Source: Sneathiella glossodoripedis JCM 23214
GTDB lineage: Bacteria > Pseudomonadota > Alphaproteobacteria > Sneathiellales > Sneathiellaceae
NCBI RefSeq assembly: GCF_000616095.1
Contig: NZ_BAMS01000001.1
Location: 930,001-994,000, forward strand
Length of the DNA stretch: 64,000 nucleotides
Direction: 5' to 3'
This document shows positions 27,366 through 36,853 of this stretch, piece after piece. The first letter of the stretch is position 1; every line of letters begins with the position of its first letter. The position numbers and the translations under genes were made by a program. The notes beneath the pieces were generated by a model. That model did not search any database. It worked only from the letters and a program-made list of their open reading frames with translations, and was not told the DNA's origin.

Positions 27366-28252
27366 CTATATATGATGCTTTTTTACACGTTCTCTGTGAA
27401 AGACATACAGGCCGCTGGCGCTGACAATCGCAATACCAATCCAAGTCAACATACCGGGTAAATGTCCAAAGACAATAAGCCCAAAGAGGGTGGCGCTTAT
27501 AATCTCAGCGTAAGAAAAGGGTGCCAGGCTGGATGCGTCACCATTTTCAAAGGCTTTGATAATAAAAAAGTGACTAAGTGTACCCAGAATACCGGTAAGG
27601 GCCATTAAGCCAAGCCCCTTAAGGTCTGGATTTGTCCAGTAAAAGGGTAAAATTGCAGTCATTACCAATGTGCCAATTATTGCGGTAAACAGGAGTGTGT
27701 TTAACGGTGCGGTATGGCCAGAGACCTTCCGTGTAAGTAACAGATATAGTGCGTAAAATGCAGCGGAACCAAAGGCGAGAATATATCCGAGAAGCTCACC
27801 ATCAGCTTCAGGCCTCAGGATAAACAATGTTCCACTGAAACCAATGATAACCGCAAGCCACCGATGAAAGCCGACTTTTTCAGCAAGAACAAATGGCGCA
27901 AGAGCGTCATAATCAGCGGGGAGACAAAAAACACGGCTTTGCCATTTGTTAAAGGAATAAACGATAAGGCGGCAAAAAAGAGCGCCGTATCAATCAAAAG
28001 AAACACTGCCCGTGTGAATTGGAGGCTGAGATTGTCAGGTTTAAAACTGATATTAACGCGGAGTATGAGAAAGAGAGGCAACAGGGAAAGCAGATGAAAA
28101 AAATAGCGACCCCAGACCACCTGCACTACCGAAAAATCAGCAACGAGTAACTTTGCTGTGCCATCCATTAAAGGCACCAACAGCATTCCCAAAATCATAT
28201 AAAGTGGGGCAAGAAGATTTGCCCGCGCGCTAATATTTGCAGAATTACTCAT
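27366..28252 (-). pseudogene. EamA (DMT) family permease, frameshifted
   Basis: Two frames combine into one ten-helix drug/metabolite transporter of about 295 residues. The N-terminal half (from ATG 28252) runs through AVFFVSPLIMTLL and then leaves the family. One frame over, APFVLAEKVGFHRWLAVII continues through GTLFILRPEADGEL to the stop at 27366. One extra G at about 27899 (CTTGCGCC to CTTGGCGCC) joins the halves. The substrate is unknown. It faces dnaE2 tail to tail. Confidence 0.85.
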
Positions 28253-28307
28253 TACTCCTTACTAGGGGTAAAAAAATAATTGTGCAATCAAGATTGTAGG
28301 GCTTCTT

Positions 28308-28754
28308 CTAAAGTCGAAGCTGTTCGATTTCCTTAATGTCTTTTTGCATTTCTGCCAGCTGAGTTCTTGGCATCGTTGAATAGTCTGCAAAAATTCTTAT
28401 TTTGCTGACCTTCTCTTTCTCAAACGTCCAGATTTGCATCCAGCTTGAATTCCATGTGTCGTGCGTGGAAAGCAGTTCACATTTCAAATCACCTCGAACG
28501 ATCAATTTATGTGTGTTGTGGTGAAACTCAGTTGGGATAATTTTATGGAACTTAAAAAATTGTCCGCAAAGATTAAACAGGTTTACGGCTCCTCGAATGC
28601 CGACAAAGGTCCCAGAGTAGCTTTCCGCATAAAACTGATTTCCCAGACAGACATGAATTTCAGTGTTTTGAGCTAAACAGTCTATAAACAGATTCGCTTC
28701 ACCGTTTTTTATTCCATTCAAAAATGTATGTACCAGTTTTTCTGTAGATTGCAT
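28308..28754 (-). CDS. SnoaL-like / NTF2-superfamily protein
   Basis: The 148-residue protein looks like a ketosteroid-isomerase/SnoaL-like alpha+beta barrel: an N-terminal helix pair, a GIRGAVNLF segment near residue 51 and a C-terminal WMQIWTFEKEKVSKIRIFADY strand pair typical of the fold. No catalytic dyad can be assigned with confidence. A GGAGG site lies 8 bases before the ATG. It has its own transcription unit, because a strong terminator separates it from the CoxL operon upstream. Confidence 0.75.
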   Translation of the reverse strand: MQSTEKLVHTFLNGIKNGEANLFIDCLAQNTEIHVCLGNQFYAESYSGTFVGIRGAVNLFNLCGQFFKFHKIIPTEFHHNTHKLIVRGDLKCELLSTHDTWNSSWMQIWTFEKEKVSKIRIFADYSTMPRTQLAEMQKDIKEIEQLRL

Positions 28755-28854
28755 TTTCGTTGCCTCCTAATCCCTCCAATCCGGATAAGGCTTCATTGGA
28801 TAAGCGAAAATTAAATTTCGCCTTATATCTAATTATACTAATACATTAAAAAGA

Positions 28855-28897
28855 AAAGTAAAAAAAATGCACATTTTGTAATAAAAATGTGCATTTT
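28855..28897 (-). terminator. Strong terminator of the CoxL/CoA-transferase operon
   Basis: A 14-bp inverted repeat (AAAATGCACATTTT at 28864-28877 and its complement at 28884-28897, loop of 6) is followed on the minus strand by a T-rich run. It lies 26 bases beyond the CoxL-type gene stop. The stem is A+T-rich at its base but long and perfectly paired. Confidence 0.8.
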
Positions 28898-28923
28898 GTG
28901 ATTTCGACTATAAAAACAGTGGT

Positions 28924-31263
28924 TTAGGCGGCTGTATTTAGAGCGCTCCAGACTTTTATAGGGGTGACCGGCATGTCGATATGGCTAATACCCTTGTCAT
29001 TGAGTGCATCAATAGTTGCATTGACGACGGCGGGGGGGGCCGCGATACAACCTGCTTCTCCGCAACCTTTGACACCCATTGGGTTCATTGTGCAAGGAAC
29101 CTCAATTGTCTCATATTCGAGATCCAGTGGAATATGGTCGGCACGCGGCATACCATAATCCATAAATGATCCAGTCAGAAGCTGCCCGTCTTCGGAATAA
29201 ACGGTACTCTCGGTCAGTGCTTGACCAATACCCTGACCAACACCGCCAATTACTTGGTGCCTTACAAGCGCCGGATTTACAATCGTTCCAAAGTCATCAA
29301 CAATAACGTATCGAACGACTTCAACAGCGCCAGTATCAGGGTCAATTTCGACTTCTGCTATGTGACAACCGTTTGGATAAGTGAAGGCCTCTACAGTAAA
29401 GCTCGCTTCACTATCAAGCCCTTCTTCTAACCCTTCTGGAAGTTGCCCCAATCCTCGTGCGCGTTCTGCAACTTCCAGGATGCCGATTTTGCGATCTGTT
29501 CCTGCAATGGAAAAAGTACCCTCTTCCGAAGAAAACTCTATATCCTGTGCGGCGGCTTCCAGAAAATGGCCCGCAAGCTGAGAGCCTTTTTCAATGACTT
29601 CGTCGCTGGCGGCGTGAATTGCAGGGCCTTGTGTTGTTAGGGAGCGAGACCCACCGGTTCCACCACCAGTTTTGATTTTATCTGTATCACCCTGAATAAT
29701 TCGGATGTTTTCAAAAGGGACACCAAGCCTTTCAGTGAGCACTTGTGCATAGGCGGTAGAATGTCCCTGTCCACTAGATTGTGTACCCACAGCGAGAGAA
29801 ACTATGCCATTTTCTTCAAATCGAATTGTGGCAGTTTCTGTAGGATTTCCTGCGGTGGCTTCAATATAGTAACACATGCCAATGCCGCGAATTTTCCCGT
29901 TCCGTTCGCTTGTATTTTTTCGCTCGTTGAAACTTTTCCAATCAGACTTTTCAAGAGCACGGTCCATAATGCGCTCAAATTCTCCGCTATCGTAAACGCA
30001 GCCAGTCGCCGTTTTGTATGGGATGGCGCTTGTGGGGATAAAGTTGATCCGACGAATTTCATCTGGCCCGAGGCCTAATTCCCGAGCAGCCGTATCCATA
30101 AGCCGCTCAATAATATAAATTGCTTCAGGACGCCCAGCACCGCGATAAGCATCTACAGGAACCGTGTTGGTAAAGACGCCGACACTTTGATAGTACAGGA
30201 CCGGTATGTCATAAACACCCGGCAAAACCTTTACCATTGCCATAGTCGGGATCATCGGGCCGAATGTGGAAAGATAGGCACCCAAATTGGCGTTGGTTTT
30301 GATCTTCATGCCAATTATTTTGTGATTGTTGTCAAAGGCTAACGATGCAGTCGTCATATGATCGCGGCCTTGTGTGTCAGATAAAAACGCATCACTTCGC
30401 TCGCCAATCCATTTGATTGGCCGCCCCAGTTTTCGGCTGGCCCAGACGGTAACTGCGCATTCGGAATAGAAAAAGAGCTTCATTCCAAATGCACCCCCAA
30501 CGTCCGGGGTAATAATGCGTATTTTCTCTTCAGGTATATGGAGCACATGATTTGCAAGGATCGAACGGGTTACCCAGCCTCCTTGCGTGCCCATACGGAC
30601 GGTCATCTTCTCTTCGCTGTTATCCCAATCGGCAATAACGCCTCTGGGTTCCATGGAATTGACAACAACCCGGTTGTTGACAAGGTCTAGAGTTGTGACA
30701 TGCGCAGCTTTTGAAAAAGCTTCATCTATTTCGTCTCTTGACCCGTGCTCCCAATTAAAAGCGCGATTATTTGGAACGGATGCGTGAACTAGAGGTTGAC
30801 CCTCTTTATCTGCACTTGCTGTGTCTGTTACAACGTCAAGCTCGTCAAAGTCTACATAGATTAGCTCGGCTGCATCTTTTGCCTGCTGCAGGCTTTCTGC
30901 GATGATAAATGCAATATTATCGCCTACATAGTTGACTTCATCAGTTGCCAGAACCGGGTGACCGGGGTCAGCCCGGTCACTGCCATCGGCATTTTTCAAT
31001 GGGATCATACAAGGGCGTTGATTGGCGTTATCTGCCTCAAGCTCCTTGCCGGTAATAATGTCAACAATTCCGGGCGCAGCGATGGCTTCTTCCAGATCAA
31101 TGGATAAAATCTTTCCATGTGCAATAGGCGATCGCAACATATATCCATAAAGTTGCCCCGGCAGGTTTATATCATCAGTATATTCACCTGCCCCGCGGAT
31201 CAGTCTGTCATCTTCTACGCGTGTGATCGACTGATTAACCCCAAATTTCACCATATTTCCCAT
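28924..31263 (-). CDS. Xanthine dehydrogenase-family molybdopterin-binding subunit (CoxL form II-like)
   Basis: The 779-residue large subunit of a molybdenum hydroxylase carries Mo-pterin motifs such as GGAFGMK near residue 250 and the active-site Glu in GVKGCGEAG near 735. The loop that reads AYxCSFR in true CO dehydrogenase is AYRGAGR here, which is the form II signature, so CO oxidation is unlikely. The [2Fe-2S] small subunit and FAD medium subunit that normally adjoin are not in this window. It is the last gene of a leftward operon with three CoA-transferase genes. ATG 31263 or 31254 could be the start. Confidence 0.88.
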   Translation of the reverse strand: MGNMVKFGVNQSITRVEDDRLIRGAGEYTDDINLPGQLYGYMLRSPIAHGKILSIDLEEAIAAPGIVDIITGKELEADNANQRPCMIPLKNADGSDRADPGHPVLATDEVNYVGDNIAFIIAESLQQAKDAAELIYVDFDELDVVTDTASADKEGQPLVHASVPNNRAFNWEHGSRDEIDEAFSKAAHVTTLDLVNNRVVVNSMEPRGVIADWDNSEEKMTVRMGTQGGWVTRSILANHVLHIPEEKIRIITPDVGGAFGMKLFFYSECAVTVWASRKLGRPIKWIGERSDAFLSDTQGRDHMTTASLAFDNNHKIIGMKIKTNANLGAYLSTFGPMIPTMAMVKVLPGVYDIPVLYYQSVGVFTNTVPVDAYRGAGRPEAIYIIERLMDTAARELGLGPDEIRRINFIPTSAIPYKTATGCVYDSGEFERIMDRALEKSDWKSFNERKNTSERNGKIRGIGMCYYIEATAGNPTETATIRFEENGIVSLAVGTQSSGQGHSTAYAQVLTERLGVPFENIRIIQGDTDKIKTGGGTGGSRSLTTQGPAIHAASDEVIEKGSQLAGHFLEAAAQDIEFSSEEGTFSIAGTDRKIGILEVAERARGLGQLPEGLEEGLDSEASFTVEAFTYPNGCHIAEVEIDPDTGAVEVVRYVIVDDFGTIVNPALVRHQVIGGVGQGIGQALTESTVYSEDGQLLTGSFMDYGMPRADHIPLDLEYETIEVPCTMNPMGVKGCGEAGCIAAPPAVVNATIDALNDKGISHIDMPVTPIKVWSALNTAA

Positions 31264-31352
31264 CCATTCCCGTTGGAAGAACCTAACCCGGTCGGCTCTT
31301 ATCAGTTTTGTCTATTTTTATGCGCCCTGATAGTGTCGTCAAGTGGGAGTGC

Positions 31353-32549
31353 TTAAACCTTAGGCTCCTCCCATAAGACACCTTCCTTCAACAAGCTGGT
31401 AATTTTTTCTTCCGAATAACCATAATCTTGCAGGATCTTTTTGCCGTTTACCCCAAATGCTGGCGGTGCAGCTTGAACAGAGCCAGGTGTTCTTCCCATT
31501 TTAATCGGAATCCCGGTACCGGAATATCCGTCCTTCTCAACAACCATATTGCGATGTTTTGTATGGGGGTGATTTAAGGCTTCAGGAACGCTCATAGCGG
31601 CACCTGCAGGAACACCGGCATCCAGCAGAATTGTTGCAAATTCAACGCCATCCTTGTCCTTCAGGCGCTCTTCAAGCAGTTGATTCAATTCATCGCGATG
31701 CGCAAGTCTTGAAGAGTTGTCTTGAAGCGAGGATCGTCCGGAAGTTCGGGGCAGCCAGAGCAGCGCAAAGTTTTCTAAATTGTCCATTATTTCCGATCCC
31801 AAGAAAAATGGGTGCGCTTGCAGTTCTGTACAAATCATAAGGCGCGATATTCGGGTGCGAGTTTCCGGTAAGTTTGGGTTCTTTCCCGCTCATCAACGTA
31901 TTGGGTGCATGCGGGTGTTGTAACTGAATTCCGGTGTCATATAGAGAAACTTCGACAAACTGACCTTTACCCGAGCTGTGACGCTCATTCACTGCCATCA
32001 GGATTCCGATTACAGCGTTCATCCCAGTTCCCAGATCAACCAGTGGAATGCCAACACGAACCGGACCGGATTGAGGAGAGCCATTGACGCTGATCAGTCC
32101 TGCCCATGCTTGGATAACCGCATCATAGCCCGGAAATCCGCCAAAGGGTCCGTCAGCACCAAATCCAGTCACACGGCAATGGATTAGTCTTGGAAATCGG
32201 TTTTTTAAAACGTCATCATATCCAAGTCCCCATTTTTCAAGTGAGCCCGTTTTGAAGTTTTCTACAAGAATATCGGCATCTTCCAGTAGCTTGAGAAGAA
32301 TATCCCGGCCCTTTTCATTCCGAATATCCAGAGCGATTGATTTTTTGTTTCTGTTTGCTCCTGAAAAATATGCGGATAGTCCATCCTCATTGAAAGGAGG
32401 GCCCCAGGTACGGGTTTCATCTCCTTGAGGGGCTCTACTTTAATTACGTCTGCGCCATGATCTGCCAGTATCTGTGTGCAAAATGGACCACCCAATACAC
32501 GGGATAAATCAACGACTTTGAGGCCGCTTAATGCGCCTTTGCTTGACAT
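31353..32549 (-). pseudogene. CaiB/BaiF class III CoA-transferase, three frameshifts
   Basis: Three frames must be joined to read one family III CoA-transferase of about 400 residues, which moves CoA between acyl groups. The start [17 protein letters not shown] is classic. The shifts lie near 32423 (AAGGAG to AAGGGAG, giving [13 protein letters not shown]), 31747 (CCGAAC to CCGGAAC, giving APELPDDPRF) and 31694 (GCGATG to GCGGATG, giving RIADELNQLLEERL). The catalytic Asp is in PLVDLGTG. Each repair adds one G. The gene follows the class I transferase pair in the same direction. Confidence 0.85.
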
Positions 32550-32585
32550 TTTATAATTTCCTCAACTTGTCTAACTACTATGCTT

Positions 32586-33329
32586 TTACGAAGTCTGTTC
32601 AGTGTTTGCAAATAGAGTTCTTGCAAACTGGGGGTAGACTTCCTCGATTTTCGGTCGAGTGTTCTGTTGAAGTGTTTGCCTCATTTTTTGGGATGAGAGC
32701 ACTGTTTGGGGAGTGTTTGGCTGATAATCAAAACTAAAGCCAGTGTTATTCAGAATATCTTCTAAAGATGATCCTTCATGTATGGATTGTAACGAAAACC
32801 GGCGTGTTTGCTTGTTAAATTTGAAAAACGCCTTATTGGTTAGCAGGCCATAAGGACCGCCCGTCCGATATATGTTGTCTTCGCTTGCGCCTGGGGCACT
32901 GATGAAATCAACCTTGTCCACGAGAACCCGCCTTGAATGTTCCTCCCGAAACAGAATTACTTTGGGGATCAGAAAATAAAGATATGCGGATCCAAAGGTT
33001 CCTGACCAGCGAGGACTATTTGTTGGGTAATCACCGACACCCATCAAGTTGATGTTGGCACTTCCGTCAATTTGTCCACCACTTAGAAAGAACGCGTCAA
33101 TTCTGCCTTGAGCAGCGCAATCGAATAATTCCTGTGCTCCATTTGTAAAAAAGTTGTTTTTAACCGAACCTAGAATATTTACATGTCGCGGAGAACCATA
33201 GACTTCTTTTGCAAGAAGAGCTGCTGCACCGGGAATGGGGGACGCAGCGCCGACGGCCACGTGGTTAGTATCTTTTAATAGATTGGCTATAAAGCAGATC
33301 AGTTCAATTTTGGTGTTGATGTCAGTCAT
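32586..33329 (-). CDS. Class I CoA-transferase beta subunit (IpdB/glutaconate CoA-transferase-like)
   Basis: The 247-residue subunit shows family I features: GAASPIPGAAALLA near residue 26, the FLSGGQIDGSANIN loop near 82 and YGLLTNKAFF near 168. The loop reads like IpdB and glutaconate-transferase relatives rather than the SENG catalytic motif of SCOT enzymes, so it may be a hydrolase/lyase of the IpdAB kind. ATG 33329 overlaps the alpha-subunit stop as ATGA. Confidence 0.83.
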   Translation of the reverse strand: MTDINTKIELICFIANLLKDTNHVAVGAASPIPGAAALLAKEVYGSPRHVNILGSVKNNFFTNGAQELFDCAAQGRIDAFFLSGGQIDGSANINLMGVGDYPTNSPRWSGTFGSAYLYFLIPKVILFREEHSRRVLVDKVDFISAPGASEDNIYRTGGPYGLLTNKAFFKFNKQTRRFSLQSIHEGSSLEDILNNTGFSFDYQPNTPQTVLSSQKMRQTLQQNTRPKIEEVYPQFARTLFANTEQTS

Positions 33330-34138
33330 TGGGACACCTCCTGAAAAACAAACTGATCCAGATATTCGCGGAAGCCCTCTTCGGTTTTCGCCATCTTGCA
33401 ATATAGTTTTAGATGTTCTGAATCTTCATCCCGACCATGCCAGAATGAAAGCGGCCAGCTTCCGTTAGGAGTAACCGCGCTGGCAGTAACGTATAGTGAA
33501 GGTAATGTTCCTGCGGCCAGTTTTTCATCTTCCAGAAGGTTCCCTTCATATAACTTTTCTGCAGTAACAAGAGCCCCGCGGGAGGCTTGAGACATCGTCA
33601 CGAGTTCTTTTCGTCGGCCAACCCAGACATTGCCGTGTTCGTCCACAAGAGGAGCATGGAAAAGCGCAAAGTCGGGTTTAATTGCTGGAATGATGACAAT
33701 CGGGTCTTCCTGCTCAGCAAGCGGGTTTTGAATAGTTTTCCAATTGGGATGATGGTTGAGAAGGTCGCTGCCGATAATTCCTCGCAAAGGCATAAAAGGT
33801 ATTCCTTTTTGCGAGGCCTGTAGTGCCGCATGAATAGCTGGGCAGGTAGCATCGATTAATTTGATTGTAGAGTTCTTTACTGCACGACTAAAACAGGGGG
33901 CGGGATTGTATTCGCCGAGTGTTAAAGCTGAACTTTCGAATACCTCAACAGCACCTGCACCGATCAATAATTCGGCTTGCAAGCCGCAGGTAGGGACCCC
34001 AATTAAATGCAGCTTTTTGATATCTTGTCGGATGATTTCACGAATAGCAGACATGGCTACGCCGGAATAATCGGTTGGAACGGCAACCGACATTCCGCTC
34101 TCGATATGAGCCACGAGTTCCCTCAGAGATGTTGTCAT
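33326..34138 (-). CDS. Class I CoA-transferase alpha subunit (IpdA/glutaconate CoA-transferase-like)
   Basis: Partner of the beta subunit, about 270 residues. It opens with LRELVAHIESGMSVAVP and has the LIGVPTCGLQAELLIGAGAV segment near residue 45, the PFMPLRGIIGSDLL loop and HAPLVDEHGNVWVG near 170, all typical of COG1788-type alpha subunits. ATG 34138 has a GGAAG site 6 bases upstream; ATG 34144 and 34180 are alternatives. It is first in the leftward CoA-transferase/CoxL operon. The substrate could be a ring-opened or branched acyl-CoA. Confidence 0.83.
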   Translation of the reverse strand: MTTSLRELVAHIESGMSVAVPTDYSGVAMSAIREIIRQDIKKLHLIGVPTCGLQAELLIGAGAVEVFESSALTLGEYNPAPCFSRAVKNSTIKLIDATCPAIHAALQASQKGIPFMPLRGIIGSDLLNHHPNWKTIQNPLAEQEDPIVIIPAIKPDFALFHAPLVDEHGNVWVGRRKELVTMSQASRGALVTAEKLYEGNLLEDEKLAAGTLPSLYVTASAVTPNGSWPLSFWHGRDEDSEHLKLYCKMAKTEEGFREYLDQFVFQEVSQ

Positions 34139-34252
34139 ATGCATCTTCCCGTTATTTTCTTTTTGATTTTGGGACAGCAATTTAAAAATTTAATCGCTTT
34201 TTTTGATAGGTGGTAGTCTAAGCTAATCTTTGCGGGTTTGGAAACACTATTG

Positions 34253-35017
34253 CTAATCTTTTCTAAAGATTGCAGAGGCAACCCAACCTGCCAGCAAAGA
34301 GATGATGATAGCCACGAGACCATGCAGATATGGGTGTTTATGAGCAAATTCATAAATTCTTCGCCCAATCCCGAATTTCTTAATAAACAGGGGGGACGTT
34401 TGAGCGCTGATTAACTCAGCGTTATGAAACAAGTAAACCTCTGCGATATAGTTTCCAACGGGAACATGAGCCGGAAATTTGATTGTTGTTCTGAATAGCG
34501 CGTTTCCTAGAAAATTGACGGCGGATTCACTATCCACATACAATTTGCTTTGGCCGTTTTGACGAATGACTGCATCTTCAAAAGGTTGTTGATCTGCAAT
34601 ACTGCTTGTTGACGAAAAATTCAGCCGCTCATAGCCAATTCGTAGTCTTCGCAATGTGGCATCGTCGGTTATATCCTTTAAGGGGCGATTGCTTGCGACT
34701 GCATAAAAGCCCGGGACATCTGCGAAAGTGACAGACTCAGTATTAGCCCAAATACCTGCCACGCGTTCTTTCTTGCGAACAATGACATTTTTTTTGGGGC
34801 CTCTGACAACTACGATGATATCACCATGGTTAGTTATACCATACTGATCTGCGGTTTTAACGGCGCCGAAAATTAACAGCTCAGTCCCGGTAAAATCCGA
34901 TGTTACAGAGATCAAATGAGAAGATATATCGGTTACAAGAGATTCATCAGCTCGCAAAGTGTGACTGAAATGCAGTATCAAAGCTATGGCGCAAAGAATG
35001 TTGAATGGCCAGCGCAT
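34253..35017 (-). CDS. TIGR02186-family membrane-anchored protein
   Basis: The 254-residue protein has an N-terminal signal sequence (residues 1-24), an extracytoplasmic beta-rich region starting with LIFGAVKTADQYG and VVVRGPKKNVIVRKKERVAGIW, and one C-terminal transmembrane helix (LVAIIISLLAGWVASAIF). It fits the alphaproteobacterial TIGR02186 family, nearly always found beside a TSUP transporter, as here, where the genes overlap by one base. A role assisting sulfite or organosulfur export is inferred from that linkage. Confidence 0.85.
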   Translation of the reverse strand: MRWPFNILCAIALILHFSHTLRADESLVTDISSHLISVTSDFTGTELLIFGAVKTADQYGITNHGDIIVVVRGPKKNVIVRKKERVAGIWANTESVTFADVPGFYAVASNRPLKDITDDATLRRLRIGYERLNFSSTSSIADQQPFEDAVIRQNGQSKLYVDSESAVNFLGNALFRTTIKFPAHVPVGNYIAEVYLFHNAELISAQTSPLFIKKFGIGRRIYEFAHKHPYLHGLVAIIISLLAGWVASAIFRKD

Positions 35018-35946
35018 CAGCTACCCGCCTTCGAAGTGATGATACCGAAGGAATAAAGGTCTTCGGGGGTCAAAAACAAATCCAATGCCAGTTTGCCACA
35101 TACGATCAGAACCATTAACGCAAGTAGGGATCTCAGCTGTTCCCCTTTTAATTTTGCGCCTACGCGGGTCCCGATTTGGGCGCCAATTACAGCGCTGCTC
35201 ATGAGCAAGAGCGCTAACAGGATATCCACTGTTTGAGTGGTCGCAGAATGCAGGAAGGTCACATTGGCTGTTACAAAAATAATCTGAAATAAAGAGGTTC
35301 CGATTACGACAGATGTTGGCATTCCCATCAGATAAATCATTGCCGGAACCATAATAAAGCCACCACCAACCCCCATAATAGCGGAAAGGATGCCAACAAA
35401 AAACCCGAGGCTGAGCGGAAGTAGAGCGCTAATATATAGCTTGGATTTTCTGAATCGCATTTTGAACGGGAGGCCGTGAATCCAGTAATGCTGATGGAGT
35501 TTTTTACGCCGTATGGTTCCTTTTTTGGTCTTGAGAATGGATCTTACGCTTTCAAAAAGCATTAGTCCGCCAATCACCCCCAAAAACAGAACATAAGAAA
35601 TGGAGATGAGCAGGTCGACTTGGCCCGCTGTTTTCAGGACTGCGAATATCCACGTCCCTAACGCAGATCCAACTATACCGCCCACGAGCAGGACGGTTCC
35701 CATTTTGAAGTCTACATTCCCTCTGCGCCAGTGTGCGATTACTCCCGAAACGCTTGCGGCGACTAATTGATTTGCACCTGTTGCCACAGCGACAGCGGGT
35801 GGTATGCCTGTAAAAATCAGTAGCGGGGTCATGAGGAAGCCACCGCCTACGCCAAACATGCCTGACAGTAGTCCGACTGCACCACCCATGCCCAGAATCA
35901 GAAATAAATTCACTGAAATCTCGGCAATGGGTAAGTAGACTGGCAT
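35017..35946 (-). CDS. TSUP (TauE/SafE) family sulfite/sulfonate exporter
   Basis: The 309-residue permease has two repeats of the TSUP motif: GLLSGMFGVGGGFLMTPLL near residue 25 and GILSAIMGVGGGFIMVPAM near 185, with about eight hydrophobic segments. Relatives export sulfite, sulfoacetate or related anions. An ArsR-family regulator lies upstream on the same strand, separated by 122 bases that probably hold the promoter. Confidence 0.9.
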   Translation of the reverse strand: MPVYLPIAEISVNLFLILGMGGAVGLLSGMFGVGGGFLMTPLLIFTGIPPAVAVATGANQLVAASVSGVIAHWRRGNVDFKMGTVLLVGGIVGSALGTWIFAVLKTAGQVDLLISISYVLFLGVIGGLMLFESVRSILKTKKGTIRRKKLHQHYWIHGLPFKMRFRKSKLYISALLPLSLGFFVGILSAIMGVGGGFIMVPAMIYLMGMPTSVVIGTSLFQIIFVTANVTFLHSATTQTVDILLALLLMSSAVIGAQIGTRVGAKLKGEQLRSLLALMVLIVCGKLALDLFLTPEDLYSFGIITSKAGS

Positions 35947-36068
35947 ATGGGGGGTGCCCCGGTATTTCTGATTATTAGACCTATAAACTGAGCTATATAC
36001 TAAATTGACAACAAATGTAATCGCGTCAACAAGAAAACAGGCTTGTTGGGGTCTAAATATCTAATGAA

Positions 36069-36386
36069 TTACGCGGCAAGTCGCACAGATTTAAGCAGAT
36101 TGAGAATTTTTTCATTATATAATGAATAATAAATTGTCTGAGCATCTCTTCTGGTTGTGACAATTTCGTCTCGACGAAGTCGTCCCAAATGTTGCGATAG
36201 CGCAGACTGGCTAATCTTGATTTTTCTCTCCAACTGACCAACAGATAGTTCCTGTTCAGCAAGACATGTGAGTATTTCAAGCCGTCTTTGATTACTCAGT
36301 GACTTTAGAATTTTGCTGGCACGGTATAGTGATCCAGTTAGTTGAGTAAAATCTTTTTCGATGTCTACAGTAGCGGTTTTAATCAT
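36069..36386 (-). CDS. ArsR-family winged-helix regulator
   Basis: A 105-residue ArsR/SmtB repressor with the recognition helix in ISQSALSQHLGRLRRDEIV and wing TRRDAQTIYYSL. A single Cys in LTCLAEQELSVGQLE matches the position of the first redox Cys in BigR/SqrR sulfide sensors, but the C-terminal second Cys is missing (the protein ends SVRLAA). It may regulate the TSUP genes just downstream; the signal is not evident. Confidence 0.85.
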   Translation of the reverse strand: MIKTATVDIEKDFTQLTGSLYRASKILKSLSNQRRLEILTCLAEQELSVGQLERKIKISQSALSQHLGRLRRDEIVTTRRDAQTIYYSLYNEKILNLLKSVRLAA

Positions 36387-36422
36387 CAGTACCTCCCCCC
36401 AGAGGCTGTGTCACCATCAGGC

Positions 36423-36755
36423 TTACTCCCTGATTGCATTAGATCTAAGTTCCCGACCAAGATTGCCTCTGATCCACATGAAATACATACGAAAATCACT
36501 TATGAGTGACCAGAGCGGATACTTAAAGGTAGCAGGTCGGTTTTTTTCAATAAAGAAATGCGCAATCCATGCGGGGCCATATCCGCATATTAATGCAGCC
36601 AGAAAAAAGACTGTATTGAGTGTAACTAAAAAAAGCGCAAGCATTATCAAGGAGAGGGTCGTGCCAAAATAGTGAAGTGCACGGCACTCGGGTTTTGAGT
36701 GCTCCCTTAAATAGTAAGGCCAAAATTCCTTATATGACGAAATTCTCCTGCCCAT
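36423..36755 (-). CDS. DUF962/Mpo1-like membrane protein
   Basis: The 110-residue protein belongs to the DUF962 (YGL010w/Mpo1) family. Its marks are FWPYYLREHSKPECRALHYFG near residue 10, with the conserved His residues, two hydrophobic helices and GYGPAWIAHFFIEKNRPATF near 60. Yeast Mpo1 is an iron dioxygenase acting on 2-hydroxy fatty acids; the bacterial role is inferred at best. ATG 36755 has a GAAGG site 8 bases upstream and gives the family start; ATG 36827 would add 24 non-family residues. Confidence 0.8.
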   Translation of the reverse strand: MGRRISSYKEFWPYYLREHSKPECRALHYFGTTLSLIMLALFLVTLNTVFFLAALICGYGPAWIAHFFIEKNRPATFKYPLWSLISDFRMYFMWIRGNLGRELRSNAIRE

Positions 36756-36853
36756 AAAATACACACCTTCCCATGTGTATAAACTTGATAACGGCGTATA
36801 TAGTATAGAAATTTTCAGAATTTGCACGTTTTTGTATCATTTTTAATGATTTT

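Noticed and set aside
28924-31263. Aerobic CO dehydrogenase (coxL form I)
   Set aside because: The active-site loop reads AYRGAGR, the form II type, and CoxM/CoxS genes are absent.
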